A stretch of DNA of 64,000 nt. It comes from Tenacibaculum adriaticum. GTDB taxonomy: Bacteria > Bacteroidota > Bacteroidia > Flavobacteriales > Flavobacteriaceae. The stretch spans positions 62,001 to 126,000 of the forward strand of contig NZ_VNIA01000002.1 of assembly GCF_008124875.1 (NCBI RefSeq). The letters are read 5' to 3'. This document shows positions 26,486 to 34,437 of this stretch, in pieces. The position numbers and the translations under genes are program-made. How positions within the stretch are numbered: position 1 is the first letter of the stretch; each line of letters begins with the position of its first letter. Under the pieces are notes generated by a model. It did no database searches and was not told where the DNA came from. It saw only the letters and a program-made list of their open reading frames with translations.

Positions 26486-27561
26486 TCATTTAACTTAAGA
26501 GATACACCGCCATAATTCGATTTTATGTGTAAAATGGAGTTTGAATTTCCTTTACCAAAAAGACCTTCATAATATTTTTTACTCGTTTTTTTAACACTTT
26601 TAAACATTTCAACCTTTTCTTCGGGATATCCAAAGCCTGCATAGCCTAAATCAATATTAAATTTAAAATTATTGTTACTTGCTGTTCCTATTTTAATACC
26701 TGCATAGCTACCATCAATAGTTACATTTTCAAAACCTTTTGCTAAATTATTAATACGTAACCCTCCATAATCAGTATCAATTTTAAGATTTTTATAGACA
26801 GTACCAAATCGCATACCTGCGTAATCTGAGCTTCCACTAACATGTGTTACCTCGTCAACCGTTAAGCTACCATAATCACTACTAAAAGATAAATTATTTA
26901 CTTTTCCTACTTTTAAAGTGGTGTAATCTATATTTGCTTTTAAATTTTCTGTTTCATCAATAGTAATTTTTGAATAATCAGCATTTAAAGTACCAGATTT
27001 CATGTATTTAACATCAGAGCCTCCACAATAATCTAATTCAATAGAGTTGGTTTCATTTAGTAATTTTTCAACTTCTATATTTCCATAATCACATTCTATA
27101 TTAGCTTTTCCTTCTAATTCATCAAGCTCTATATTACCGTATTTATTATGTAAATCAGCATTATTGGTTTTGGGCATTTTTACCGAGTAATTAATTTCAT
27201 AATTAAGGTTACTATCATTTCCCCACCAAGACCAGCTAGATTTGGTATTTTCTACCATAGTACGTGCTTCTACTAAATCTTTGGTAGCTTCAAACTTAAC
27301 GGTAATTGATTGTAATTTGTCTTCAACTTTATCTAAGTTATTGCCTTTGACAGTAATTTTCACATCAATTTCCACTCGGTTTTCATTCCATGTTGTTACT
27401 GATACGTTACCATATTTATTATTAATATAAACGGTTGCATTTTTGTTAACAGTATAGGTCTTGTTTATAGTTTTACTTTTTTCATGCTTTTTTGTGTCTG
27501 TAGTAAAACTTAACAAAGGGATACATAATATGAATATAAAAAGGTTATATGATTTCATCAT
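26482..27561 (-). CDS. Exported beta-repeat protein of a sigma/anti-sigma operon (DUF4097-like)
   Basis: 359 residues. Signal peptide MMKSYNLFIFILCIPLLSFT. The body is a ladder of short beta strands marked by repeated (D/N/K)YG(N/S/G) turns: NKYGNVSV, NKYGNIEL, DYGNIEV, DYGSLTV, DYGGLRI and NYGGVSL. This is the DUF4097-type parallel-beta adhesin-like pattern. It overlaps the anti-sigma stop by 17 bp (14 if the second ATG is used), so it is cotranslated with the sigma and anti-sigma genes. Function unknown; probably the output or sensor of that system at the cell surface. Confidence 0.8.
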   Translation of the reverse strand: MMKSYNLFIFILCIPLLSFTTDTKKHEKSKTINKTYTVNKNATVYINNKYGNVSVTTWNENRVEIDVKITVKGNNLDKVEDKLQSITVKFEATKDLVEARTMVENTKSSWSWWGNDSNLNYEINYSVKMPKTNNADLHNKYGNIELDELEGKANIECDYGNIEVEKLLNETNSIELDYCGGSDVKYMKSGTLNADYSKITIDETENLKANIDYTTLKVGKVNNLSFSSDYGSLTVDEVTHVSGSSDYAGMRFGTVYKNLKIDTDYGGLRINNLAKGFENVTIDGSYAGIKIGTASNNNFKFNIDLGYAGFGYPEEKVEMFKSVKKTSKKYYEGLFGKGNSNSILHIKSNYGGVSLKLND

Positions 27562-28075
27562 TTTGGATATTTAATCTTTCGGGATTGTTTAATAATTCTA
27601 ATTGGATAAGAAGTTTTTCTAAGACTTCCAATCGTTGTTGGTAGTTAGTAATCATGCCTTGTATTGCATGACGTTCATTACCGTTTGCTTTTAGTTCTTG
27701 TCTTAAATTTTTATAATTATCTTCTAATTCTTCAATTTCGTTAAGACTATCTTCAATAATACTTTCTGTTTCTAAGTTTCTATATTTTTCAATTTCTTTT
27801 AATTCTTGATTAATAGTTGACACAAAAAAACTTTGAGCTTCTGCCATTTTAGGTGAAACACTGGCCAAATCGTATTGATATTTTTGATGTGAGCTACCCA
27901 AATAAAAACCGATAAATAAAACAACTGAAGCTGCAATACTCATCCATTTCCAAGAAAGATTTTTTCCTTTCTTCGGATGCTCAAGTTTGCGCAAAAAACG
28001 GGCTTCGTGACCAGAGTGTGGCTCTAGTGTATCGAAACTACTTTCAGCAAAAAAGGTGTGCAATTTATCGTCCAT
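27545..28075 (-). CDS. Probable anti-sigma factor, single-pass membrane protein
   Basis: 176 residues from ATG 28075 (MDDKLHTFFAESSFDTL); the frame is open to 28102 but those codons lie inside the sigma gene. About 35 cytoplasmic residues precede one transmembrane helix (WMSIAASVVLFIGFYLGSS). The periplasmic part is a long predicted coiled coil (about residues 85-165, Glu/Leu heptads). No zinc (HxxxCxxC) motif, so it is not a ZAS-type anti-sigma; the call is from operon position and topology. Overlaps the sigma gene by 11 bp, suggesting translational coupling and fixed stoichiometry. Confidence 0.7.
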   Translation of the reverse strand: MDDKLHTFFAESSFDTLEPHSGHEARFLRKLEHPKKGKNLSWKWMSIAASVVLFIGFYLGSSHQKYQYDLASVSPKMAEAQSFFVSTINQELKEIEKYRNLETESIIEDSLNEIEELEDNYKNLRQELKANGNERHAIQGMITNYQQRLEVLEKLLIQLELLNNPERLNIQNDEII

Positions 28076-28631
28076 AAACTTGTGTTTTTTGTTGATTAGC
28101 AAGTAACACTTGCTTTAATTTCCTTTTTGCTCTCGATATTGTGGTACGTACATTTTCGTTACTATACTTTAATATTTGAGCGATTTCTTCGTAATCATAG
28201 CCTTCTATTAAATTTAAAGTGAGGGCTATGCGATAATTCTCTTTTAAATTATTTAAACAGGATAGAACAGATTTAACATCTAAACTGCTATAATTAATAT
28301 CAGTTTCTTCTATTTCATAATTCGGAATTACTTCCATCTTTACTTCTTCGTAGCGACTATTTTTTTTAAGTTGCGTTAAACTTTTATTAATCACAATTCT
28401 TTTTAACCACGCGCCAAATGTAACTTCGCCTTTAAATGAATTTAATTTGGTGAATGCTGTTAAAAAAGCCTCCTGCATTACATCTTCTGCTTCGAATTCA
28501 TTTTTTAAAATTCGATAAGCAGCATTGTACATGGCCTTATAATAACTCTTATACACTTGCATTTGTGCAGTGCTATCGTTCTTTTTACAGCGTTCAAGTA
28601 GTTGGTTGATATGTGTTTGTTGTGCGTTCAA
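28065..28631 (-). CDS. ECF-type RNA polymerase sigma-70 factor
   Basis: 188 residues. Region 2 includes AAYRILKNEFEAEDVMQEAF and FGAWLKRIVINKSL; region 4 includes LNLIEGYDYEEIAQIL and NVRTTISRAKRKLKQVL. First gene of a three-gene unit with the membrane protein and the beta-repeat protein. It presumably activates its own operon, as ECF factors do; I found no matching -35/-10 pair by eye. Confidence 0.93.
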   Translation of the reverse strand: MNAQQTHINQLLERCKKNDSTAQMQVYKSYYKAMYNAAYRILKNEFEAEDVMQEAFLTAFTKLNSFKGEVTFGAWLKRIVINKSLTQLKKNSRYEEVKMEVIPNYEIEETDINYSSLDVKSVLSCLNNLKENYRIALTLNLIEGYDYEEIAQILKYSNENVRTTISRAKRKLKQVLLANQQKTQVYGR

Positions 28632-28742
28632 TGAAACGTTTCTATATCAAAGACCATACACAATTTAATTTGTGACAGTTTTATTTTTAAATGTAGAAAT
28701 TTATTTTCTAAAGAAGTATTATAAAATAGATAAAAAGGTTAC

Positions 28743-29627
28743 TTAATACTTAATAGTACAATCATTCGGCTCTATATGAATTAATACATGTCCTAAATTT
28801 GGAATTTCTTCTCTTAAATAATCTTTTAGTTTATGGGCTAAATTATGACCTTCTTTTACCGAAATATTACTATCAACAACAGCATGTAAATCAACATGAT
28901 ATTTCATTCCAGCTTTTCGAACAAAGCATTTTTCTATTCCTAAAATTCCAATTACAGTTATTGATTTTTCTCTTATTTCATCAATAAGGTCATCGTAAAG
29001 GTGTTCATCCATTATTTCACCAAGAGCAGGTCTAAATATTAAATAACTATTGTATAAAATAAAAGCAGAAGCAAATAATGCAGCCCAATCATCAGCAGCT
29101 TCAAAACCTTCTCCAAAAATTAAAGCAATAGTAATTCCTATAAAAGCCATAATGGAAGTGATAGCATCACTTCTATGATGCCAAGCGTCTGCTTTTAAAG
29201 AAGAACTATTTGTTTCTTTACTTTTTTTAATAACAATTCTGAAAGAAATTTCTTTCCAAAAAATTATGGCTCCTAAAACAATTAACGTCCAATATTTGGG
29301 TGGTTTTTGAGGTGTTTGAATGTTTTGAATACTTTCATAAGCAATTATAGTGGCAGAAATAACAAGAAAAGTGACTACTACAAATGTAATTAAAGGTTCA
29401 ATTTTTCCATGTCCGTAAGGATGATTTTCATCTGCTGGTCTTTTAGCATATTTAAGTCCAAATAGAACTAAAAGAGAAGAAAAAATATCAGTAATCGATT
29501 CAATTGCATCAGCAATCAAAGCGTATGAATTTCCGAAAAATCCAGCAAGCCCTTTTAAGATGGCTAAGCAAGTGTTTCCAATTATACTAAAATAAGCTGT
29601 TTTTATAGCGGTTTTTTCGTTGTTCAT
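28743..29627 (-). CDS. Cation diffusion facilitator family transporter
   Basis: 294 residues. Six transmembrane helices and a cytoplasmic C-terminal ferredoxin-like domain. Zn site residues are visible as ALIADAIESITD (TM2) and HHRSDA (TM5), with the conserved loop HPYGHGK between TM2 and TM3. C-terminal metal-binding domain features are KYHVDLHAVVD and HVLIHIEP. Role: proton-driven efflux of Zn, Fe or related divalent cations from the cytoplasm. Asp-Ala-Ile replaces the commoner His-Ser in TM2 (HS-x3-D to AIESITD), which hints at a Mn/Fe-type CDF. Not in an operon. Confidence 0.93.
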   Translation of the reverse strand: MNNEKTAIKTAYFSIIGNTCLAILKGLAGFFGNSYALIADAIESITDIFSSLLVLFGLKYAKRPADENHPYGHGKIEPLITFVVVTFLVISATIIAYESIQNIQTPQKPPKYWTLIVLGAIIFWKEISFRIVIKKSKETNSSSLKADAWHHRSDAITSIMAFIGITIALIFGEGFEAADDWAALFASAFILYNSYLIFRPALGEIMDEHLYDDLIDEIREKSITVIGILGIEKCFVRKAGMKYHVDLHAVVDSNISVKEGHNLAHKLKDYLREEIPNLGHVLIHIEPNDCTIKY

Positions 29628-29731
29628 TTTATTAAACCAATAAGGTAAAAGGTAAAATACTATAGACTAATTAGCAGCCAAGTTATACGAAATAAATTTT
29701 ACAAGCAAACCAAACTTTTTAAAATATCTAT

Positions 29732-29739
29732 TATATTTG
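29732..29739 (+). promoter_or_regulatory. Promoter (-7 element) of the HMG-CoA lyase gene
   Basis: TATATTTG ends 5 bp before the ATG at 29745, so the transcript would start at or next to the start codon (leaderless or nearly so). Confidence 0.5.
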
Positions 29740-29744
29740 GCATA

Positions 29745-30602
29745 ATGATTGACAAAGTAAAAATCATAGAATGTCCGCGAGATGCAATGCAGGGAATAAA
29801 AAGTCATTTTATACCTACAGAAGCTAAAGCCAAGTATATTAATGCACTATTAAAAGTAGGTTTTGATACAATAGACTTTGGTAGTTTTGTTTCACCAAAA
29901 GCAATACCTCAAATGAGAGATACTGCAGCTGTTTTGGCAAAGTTAGATTTATCGACAACAACAAGTAAATTGTTAGCTATTGTAGCAAATGTTAGAGGGG
30001 CTAACGACGCGTGTCAGTTTGAAGAAATAGATTATTTAGGGTACCCTTTTTCGATATCTGAAAATTTTCAAATGCGTAATACACATAAAACGATACATGA
30101 ATCAATAGATATTTTGCAAGAAATTTTAGCGATTGCAAGCCGACATAACAAAGAGGTTGTAGCGTACCTTTCTATGGGTTTTGGGAATCCTTACGGAGAC
30201 CCTTGGAATGTTGATATTGTGAGTAATTGGACTGAAAAACTTGCGAAAATGGGAGTGAAAATTGTATCTTTGTCTGATACAGTAGGTAGTTCAACTCCGA
30301 AGGTAATAGATTATTTATTTTCAAATTTAATACCGCAATATTCAGAGATAGAATTTGGAGCTCATTTACACACGACGCCTACAACATGGCATGAAAAAGT
30401 AGATAGTGCTTTTAAAGCAGGTTGTAAAAGGTTTGATGGAGCAATAAAAGGTTATGGAGGTTGCCCTATGGCAAAAGATGAATTAACTGGAAACATGCCG
30501 ACAGAAAAATTATTATCATATTTTACTGCTCTTAGAGTGGAAACTAATATTAAACCAATGAGTTTTGAAAGTGCTTATAACAAAGCATTGGAAGTATTTT
30601 AA
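29745..30602 (+). CDS. Hydroxymethylglutaryl-CoA lyase
   Basis: 285 residues, TIM-barrel DRE-metallolyase family. Catalytic metal residues Arg12-Asp13 (ECPRDAMQG) at the first strand, His207 and His209 (GAHLHT), and the lid-loop Cys240 in YGGCPMAKDELTGN are in the expected places. Reaction: cleavage of HMG-CoA to acetyl-CoA and acetoacetate in leucine degradation. The family's usual GPRDGLQ and GGCPYAxGASGN are changed to CPRDAMQ and GGCPMAKDELTGN, as in other Bacteroidota copies. A related lyase (e.g. hydroxyglutaryl) cannot be excluded. Confidence 0.88.
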   Translation: MIDKVKIIECPRDAMQGIKSHFIPTEAKAKYINALLKVGFDTIDFGSFVSPKAIPQMRDTAAVLAKLDLSTTTSKLLAIVANVRGANDACQFEEIDYLGYPFSISENFQMRNTHKTIHESIDILQEILAIASRHNKEVVAYLSMGFGNPYGDPWNVDIVSNWTEKLAKMGVKIVSLSDTVGSSTPKVIDYLFSNLIPQYSEIEFGAHLHTTPTTWHEKVDSAFKAGCKRFDGAIKGYGGCPMAKDELTGNMPTEKLLSYFTALRVETNIKPMSFESAYNKALEVF

Positions 30603-30607
30603 ATGAG

Positions 30608-31429
30608 ATGAAGATTAAATTTTTTATAATATTTTTATTTACAACTATTTTTTCCCAAAACAACTTTAATGAGGTTGGAGATGGTGAAAATTTAGGCTCA
30701 TGGAAAATTCAAAATGGAATACTCATAGAAAATGAAGCTGAAAAAACAGATTTAGCTTTATATAATTGGAATATATTTTATAGTATTTTTCCAAAAAGAC
30801 TTACTCAGAAATATATAAAAAGACTCGTATTAATATCTGATGGAGTTGATGAAAAAACAGGAGCTTTAGGTGCTTTAAATAAGACTAATACAGAATGGCA
30901 ATTAGTTTTGGATCCTGCAGATGTTGATTTCACTTCGAAAAACAGAGAGCGTGTACATCAATCTATTTATACTCTAGTACATGAATTTGGTCACCTTTTA
31001 ACCTTAAATAATACTCAAATTATACCTACTACAAAAAAAGAGGTAGATATGAATGAGCCTTACTTAACTATTGAAGGGCAAGCGCTAAAAGATAGTTATA
31101 TTAATATGTTTGTTATTCGTTTTTGGAATGGTAGTTTGTTAAAAGAGTGGGATCATATTCAAAAAAAGTATTGTTTTACAGAACAAAAAAGTTGTATTGA
31201 GAAACTATATGGTTTGTATCAAGAAAACTACACAGATTTTTTAACAGATTACGCTGCTGAAAGTCCAGAAGAAGATATTGTTGAAAGCTGGACGGCTTTT
31301 GTTTTTCGTGATAAAGTAGATGATCCTCAAACTGTGGCGGAGCAAAAAATGAACTTCTTTTATCAATTCCCAGAATTAGTTAATTACAGGAAAATTATTC
31401 GTAAAAATATACTTAAATATCTAAACTAG
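30608..31429 (+). CDS. Exported putative zinc metallopeptidase
   Basis: 273 residues. Signal peptide MKIKFFIIFLFTTIFSQ. HEFGH at 125-129 (TLVHEFGHLL) is a zincin HExxH motif; a Glu-rich segment later (SPEEDIVESWTAFVF, about residue 220) could supply the third ligand and matches the EDxxExW pattern of zincin-like proteins. Substrate unknown. It starts 6 bp after the lyase stop and is followed 30 bp later by the 5'-nucleotidase gene, so the three probably form one transcript, though their functions have no obvious link. Confidence 0.75.
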   Translation: MKIKFFIIFLFTTIFSQNNFNEVGDGENLGSWKIQNGILIENEAEKTDLALYNWNIFYSIFPKRLTQKYIKRLVLISDGVDEKTGALGALNKTNTEWQLVLDPADVDFTSKNRERVHQSIYTLVHEFGHLLTLNNTQIIPTTKKEVDMNEPYLTIEGQALKDSYINMFVIRFWNGSLLKEWDHIQKKYCFTEQKSCIEKLYGLYQENYTDFLTDYAAESPEEDIVESWTAFVFRDKVDDPQTVAEQKMNFFYQFPELVNYRKIIRKNILKYLN

Positions 31430-31459
31430 ATTGTCTAAATTAAGTTAAAACATTTATAC

Positions 31460-33040
31460 ATGAAATTATTTAGATCATTATTGTATATTCTGTTATTGGT
31501 TGTTATCGTTGCGTGTGTAATCTCATCAAAAACAATCACAAAAAATTCTTCAAAAACAAATCAATCTAAGAAATTAAAAGAACGGTATTTATTCAAAAAA
31601 GAACCTGGTAAATTTTATTTTACAGTTTTACAATTAAATGACGTTTATGAAATAGCTCCAATACAAGGTGGAAAATATGGCGGTATGGCTAGAGTAGAAA
31701 CCGTTCATCAAGAGTTATTAAATGAAAATCCTAATACAATGTTGGTATTGGCAGGAGATTTTTTAAATCCATCTTTGCTTGGTACCATAAAAGTGGATGG
31801 AGAACGTGTGAGAGGAAAACAAATGGTAGAAGTGATGAATACAATGAATTTTGACTTAGTTACTTTTGGAAATCATGAATTTGATTTAAGTTATAATCAA
31901 TTACAAAATCGACTAAATGAAAGTGATTTTGAATGGGTTTCTGCTAATGTATTACACAATAAAGAAGGAAAAAGCCATTATTTTCATAAAATTAAGGATG
32001 GAAAGAAAGAGGCTTTAAATGATAGTTATATTCAAGAATTTTATAATGGTAAAAACTCTTTAAAAGTTGGTTTTATTAGTGTTTGTTTACCATCTAATCC
32101 GAGAAGTTATGTAACCTATAACGATATTTATATAGAAGCGGAACGGTCGTATAATGAAATTAAGAATCAAGTAGATGTTGTTCTTGGTTTAACACATGTA
32201 AAAATAGAAGAAGATAGAGAAATAGCAAAGATGTTACCCAATTTGCCTTTAATTATGGGAGGACATGAACATACCAATAATTATGAAACGATTGGTAATG
32301 TGAAAATTGCAAAAGCCGATGCAAATGCTAAAACAGTTTATATTCATAGATTTGAGTATGATCCCTTAACCAAGAATACTAAATTGAAATCAGAATTAAA
32401 AACTATAGATGATTCAATTTTAGATGATGAAAGAGTAGGAGGAGTAGTTAATAAATGGCAAAAAATATTAAAAACTAAAATAAAAGAAGTAGTTTCTAAT
32501 CCAGAAGAAGTTATCTATGTAGCCAAAGAGCCTTTAGATGCTAGAGATACACCAGTAAGATCTCAGCAAACCAATATAGGTGAATTAATAGCAAGGGCGA
32601 TGAGTTTTGCATATAAAGATAAAGTGGACTGTGCGTTGATTAATGGAGGATCAATTCGTATTGATGATGTTTTAACAGGAGAGATTGATGCAGTAGATAT
32701 TTTTAGAGTTTTACCGTATGGAGGATCAATACTAAAGATTGATATAAAAGGTAGCTTACTAAATCAGGTTTTAGATTATGGAGCTAAAGCAGTAGGAACA
32801 GGAGCATACTTACAACATTATGATGTTTCTAAAGTAGGAGAGAAGTGGCGAGTAAAAAATAAACCTATAGAAGACAATAAAACATATTCAGTAGCTATTT
32901 CTGATTACTTAATAAAAGGTTTTGATATTCCTTTTTTAAAAGAAAGCAACACAGAAGTTATTAAAGTTTATATTCCAAAACCAGAAGAATTAGCTTACGA
33001 TATTAGACGTGCTATTATTCAGTATTTAAAAAACCAATAA
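31460..33040 (+). CDS. 5'-nucleotidase/metallophosphatase family protein
   Basis: 526 residues. The N-terminal hydrophobic segment with VACVISSK suggests membrane or lipoprotein anchoring. Metallophosphatase domain (about 50-290): LNDVYEIAPI, AGDFLNPS, GNHEFDL, and MGGHEH supply the dinuclear metal ligands. The 5'-nucleotidase C-terminal domain (about 350-500) has NGGSIRIDDVLTGEI and DIFRVLPYGGS. Probable role: extracytoplasmic hydrolysis of nucleotides or sugar nucleotides to release phosphate and nucleosides. Compared with UshA the first DxH reads as D-V-Y, a deviation shared by some family members. Confidence 0.88.
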   Translation: MKLFRSLLYILLLVVIVACVISSKTITKNSSKTNQSKKLKERYLFKKEPGKFYFTVLQLNDVYEIAPIQGGKYGGMARVETVHQELLNENPNTMLVLAGDFLNPSLLGTIKVDGERVRGKQMVEVMNTMNFDLVTFGNHEFDLSYNQLQNRLNESDFEWVSANVLHNKEGKSHYFHKIKDGKKEALNDSYIQEFYNGKNSLKVGFISVCLPSNPRSYVTYNDIYIEAERSYNEIKNQVDVVLGLTHVKIEEDREIAKMLPNLPLIMGGHEHTNNYETIGNVKIAKADANAKTVYIHRFEYDPLTKNTKLKSELKTIDDSILDDERVGGVVNKWQKILKTKIKEVVSNPEEVIYVAKEPLDARDTPVRSQQTNIGELIARAMSFAYKDKVDCALINGGSIRIDDVLTGEIDAVDIFRVLPYGGSILKIDIKGSLLNQVLDYGAKAVGTGAYLQHYDVSKVGEKWRVKNKPIEDNKTYSVAISDYLIKGFDIPFLKESNTEVIKVYIPKPEELAYDIRRAIIQYLKNQ

Positions 33041-33055
33041 AGAAAACCCTTTATT

Positions 33056-33080
33056 TTTATTTAAAATAAATCCAAATAAA
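33056..33080. promoter_or_regulatory. Palindromic regulatory box 1 (upstream of DUF4856 gene)
   Basis: TTTATTTAAA-n5-TCCAAATAAA, 18/20 to the palindrome TTTATTTAGA-n5-TCTAAATAAA built from the five copies in this locus. It ends 2 bp before the -33 TTG of the DUF4856 promoter. Confidence 0.6.
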
Positions 33081-33082
33081 CT

Positions 33083-33113
33083 TTGGGCAAAAAGTATTTG
33101 TTCAATACATTTG
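33083..33113 (+). promoter_or_regulatory. Promoter of the DUF4856 gene
   Basis: TTG (33083-33085), 20-nt spacer, TACATTTG (33106-33113): full match to the Bacteroidota consensus. Predicted leader about 27 nt. Confidence 0.7.
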
Positions 33114-33119
33114 CTGAAA

Positions 33120-33144
33120 ATTATTAAAATTAAATCTAAATAAA
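33120..33144. promoter_or_regulatory. Palindromic regulatory box 2 (abutting the DUF4856 start codon)
   Basis: ATTATTAAAA-n5-TCTAAATAAA, 17/20 to the same palindrome, with a perfect right arm. It lies at or just after the predicted transcription start and ends 1 bp before the ATG. Confidence 0.45.
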
Positions 33145-33145
33145 A

Positions 33146-34339
33146 ATGAAAAGAATATTTCTTTCAATGTTAGCTGTTTCAGTATTAGTTTTTTCTTCTT
33201 GTTCAAAAGACGATACTCCAACTACAGGAGTAACTGCACCAGCAACATATAAGTTTGAAAGAGCTGGAAGTTCTACTGTAAGTTTTTCAGGTCAAACTAC
33301 TCGTATTTTAATGGCAGAAGAATTAGTTTCTGCATTAAAAGATCCTTTAAAAACTACAGAAGCACTCAATGGAATGTTTGCTCATGCAGAAGGTGTTAAT
33401 GACTTCCCTGATGCAGATTTAAATGCTTCTTCAAAAAATATACATAGTAAAACAGCAGCGTCTAAAGATTACTTTTCATCAAATACAACAGAAGCAAATG
33501 CTATTAAAGCTAAGTTTGAAGCTTGGATTACAGCTCAAGTTGATGAAGTTTTTCCAAATTGGGACGTAGACGCAGAAGTTGGAGTTGCTGGTAAAATTCA
33601 AGAAGCAGGTGGTGGTTCTACTCGTTATGTAAATGGAAAAGGGTTAGAATTAAATCAAGCGTTTGCTAAATCATTAATTGGAGGATTAATGACTGATCAA
33701 ATTTTGAACAATTATTTAAGTGTAAGTGTTTTAGATGAAGCTTCTAACGTTTCTGATAATGATAATGATGTTTTGATTACAGATAAAAACTATACAACAA
33801 TGGAGCATAAGTGGGATGAAGCTTATGGATATTTGTATGGTGCAGAAGTTGATGCTACAATTCCTGTTTTAGGAGCAGATAGTTTTTTAAATAAATATGT
33901 TAATAGTGTAGATAGCGATGATGATTTTGCAGGAATTGCTAATGATATATATGAAGCATTTAAATTAGGTCGTGCTGCAATTGTAGCTAAAGACTATGAA
34001 GTAAGAGACGCACAAGCAAATATTATTAGAGAGGCAGTTTCTAAAGTAATAGCGATAAGAGCTGTTTATTATTTACAAACAGGTAAAGAAAGTTTAAGTA
34101 CAGATAAAGCTGCTGCCTTCCACGATTTATCTGAAGGTTTTGGTTTTATTCAATCTTTACGTTTTACTCGTAGTGCTAGTACAAATCAACCTCATTTACC
34201 AGTTGCTGAGATTGAAGCTTTCTTAGGTGTTTTAATGGATGGAAATGGATTTTGGTCGGTTTCAGCAGATGCATTAGATCAAATTTCAACTAGAATTGCT
34301 TCTGTCTACGGATTTACTGTTGCTGAAGCAGCTAATTAA
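33146..34339 (+). CDS. DUF4856 lipoprotein of the imelysin locus
   Basis: 397 residues. Lipoprotein signal ending VFSSCSK (Cys19). The mature part opens with PATYKFERAGSSTVSFSGQTTR, the usual DUF4856 start, and is otherwise helical with conserved-looking KYVNSVDSDDDFAGIANDIYEAFKLGRAA split at about residues 250-280 and DLSEGFGFIQSLRF near the C-terminus. Biochemical role unknown; the family is repeatedly found with imelysins and TonB receptors in Bacteroidota, which suggests a surface or periplasmic part in metal acquisition. First gene of the + unit; two palindromic boxes and a clear promoter precede it, and a terminator follows. Confidence 0.9.
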   Translation: MKRIFLSMLAVSVLVFSSCSKDDTPTTGVTAPATYKFERAGSSTVSFSGQTTRILMAEELVSALKDPLKTTEALNGMFAHAEGVNDFPDADLNASSKNIHSKTAASKDYFSSNTTEANAIKAKFEAWITAQVDEVFPNWDVDAEVGVAGKIQEAGGGSTRYVNGKGLELNQAFAKSLIGGLMTDQILNNYLSVSVLDEASNVSDNDNDVLITDKNYTTMEHKWDEAYGYLYGAEVDATIPVLGADSFLNKYVNSVDSDDDFAGIANDIYEAFKLGRAAIVAKDYEVRDAQANIIREAVSKVIAIRAVYYLQTGKESLSTDKAAAFHDLSEGFGFIQSLRFTRSASTNQPHLPVAEIEAFLGVLMDGNGFWSVSADALDQISTRIASVYGFTVAEAAN

Positions 34340-34367
34340 AATCTGTTCTAAATAAAAATAAATCATT

Positions 34368-34397
34368 AAAAAGTAGCTGTTTTTACAGCTACTTTTT
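34368..34397 (+). terminator. Terminator between DUF4856 and imelysin genes
   Basis: AAAAAGTAGCTG (34368-34379) pairs with CAGCTACTTTTT (34386-34397) around TTTTTA. Its final T is also the first base of the imelysin promoter element. Confidence 0.85.
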
Positions 34398-34404
34398 ATA
34401 TTTG
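34397..34404 (+). promoter_or_regulatory. Promoter (-7 element) of the first imelysin gene
   Basis: TATATTTG, a full match, directly fused to the T tract of the preceding terminator. Predicted start near 34411, at the edge of box 3. Confidence 0.55.
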
Positions 34405-34411
34405 CATCAAC

Positions 34412-34436
34412 TTTATTTAGAATAAATAGAAATAAA
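34412..34436. promoter_or_regulatory. Palindromic regulatory box 3 (upstream of imelysin 1)
   Basis: TTTATTTAGA-n5-TAGAAATAAA, 18/20 to the locus palindrome with a perfect left arm. It covers the leader between the transcription start and the ATG at 34438. Confidence 0.55.
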
Positions 34437-34437
34437 A

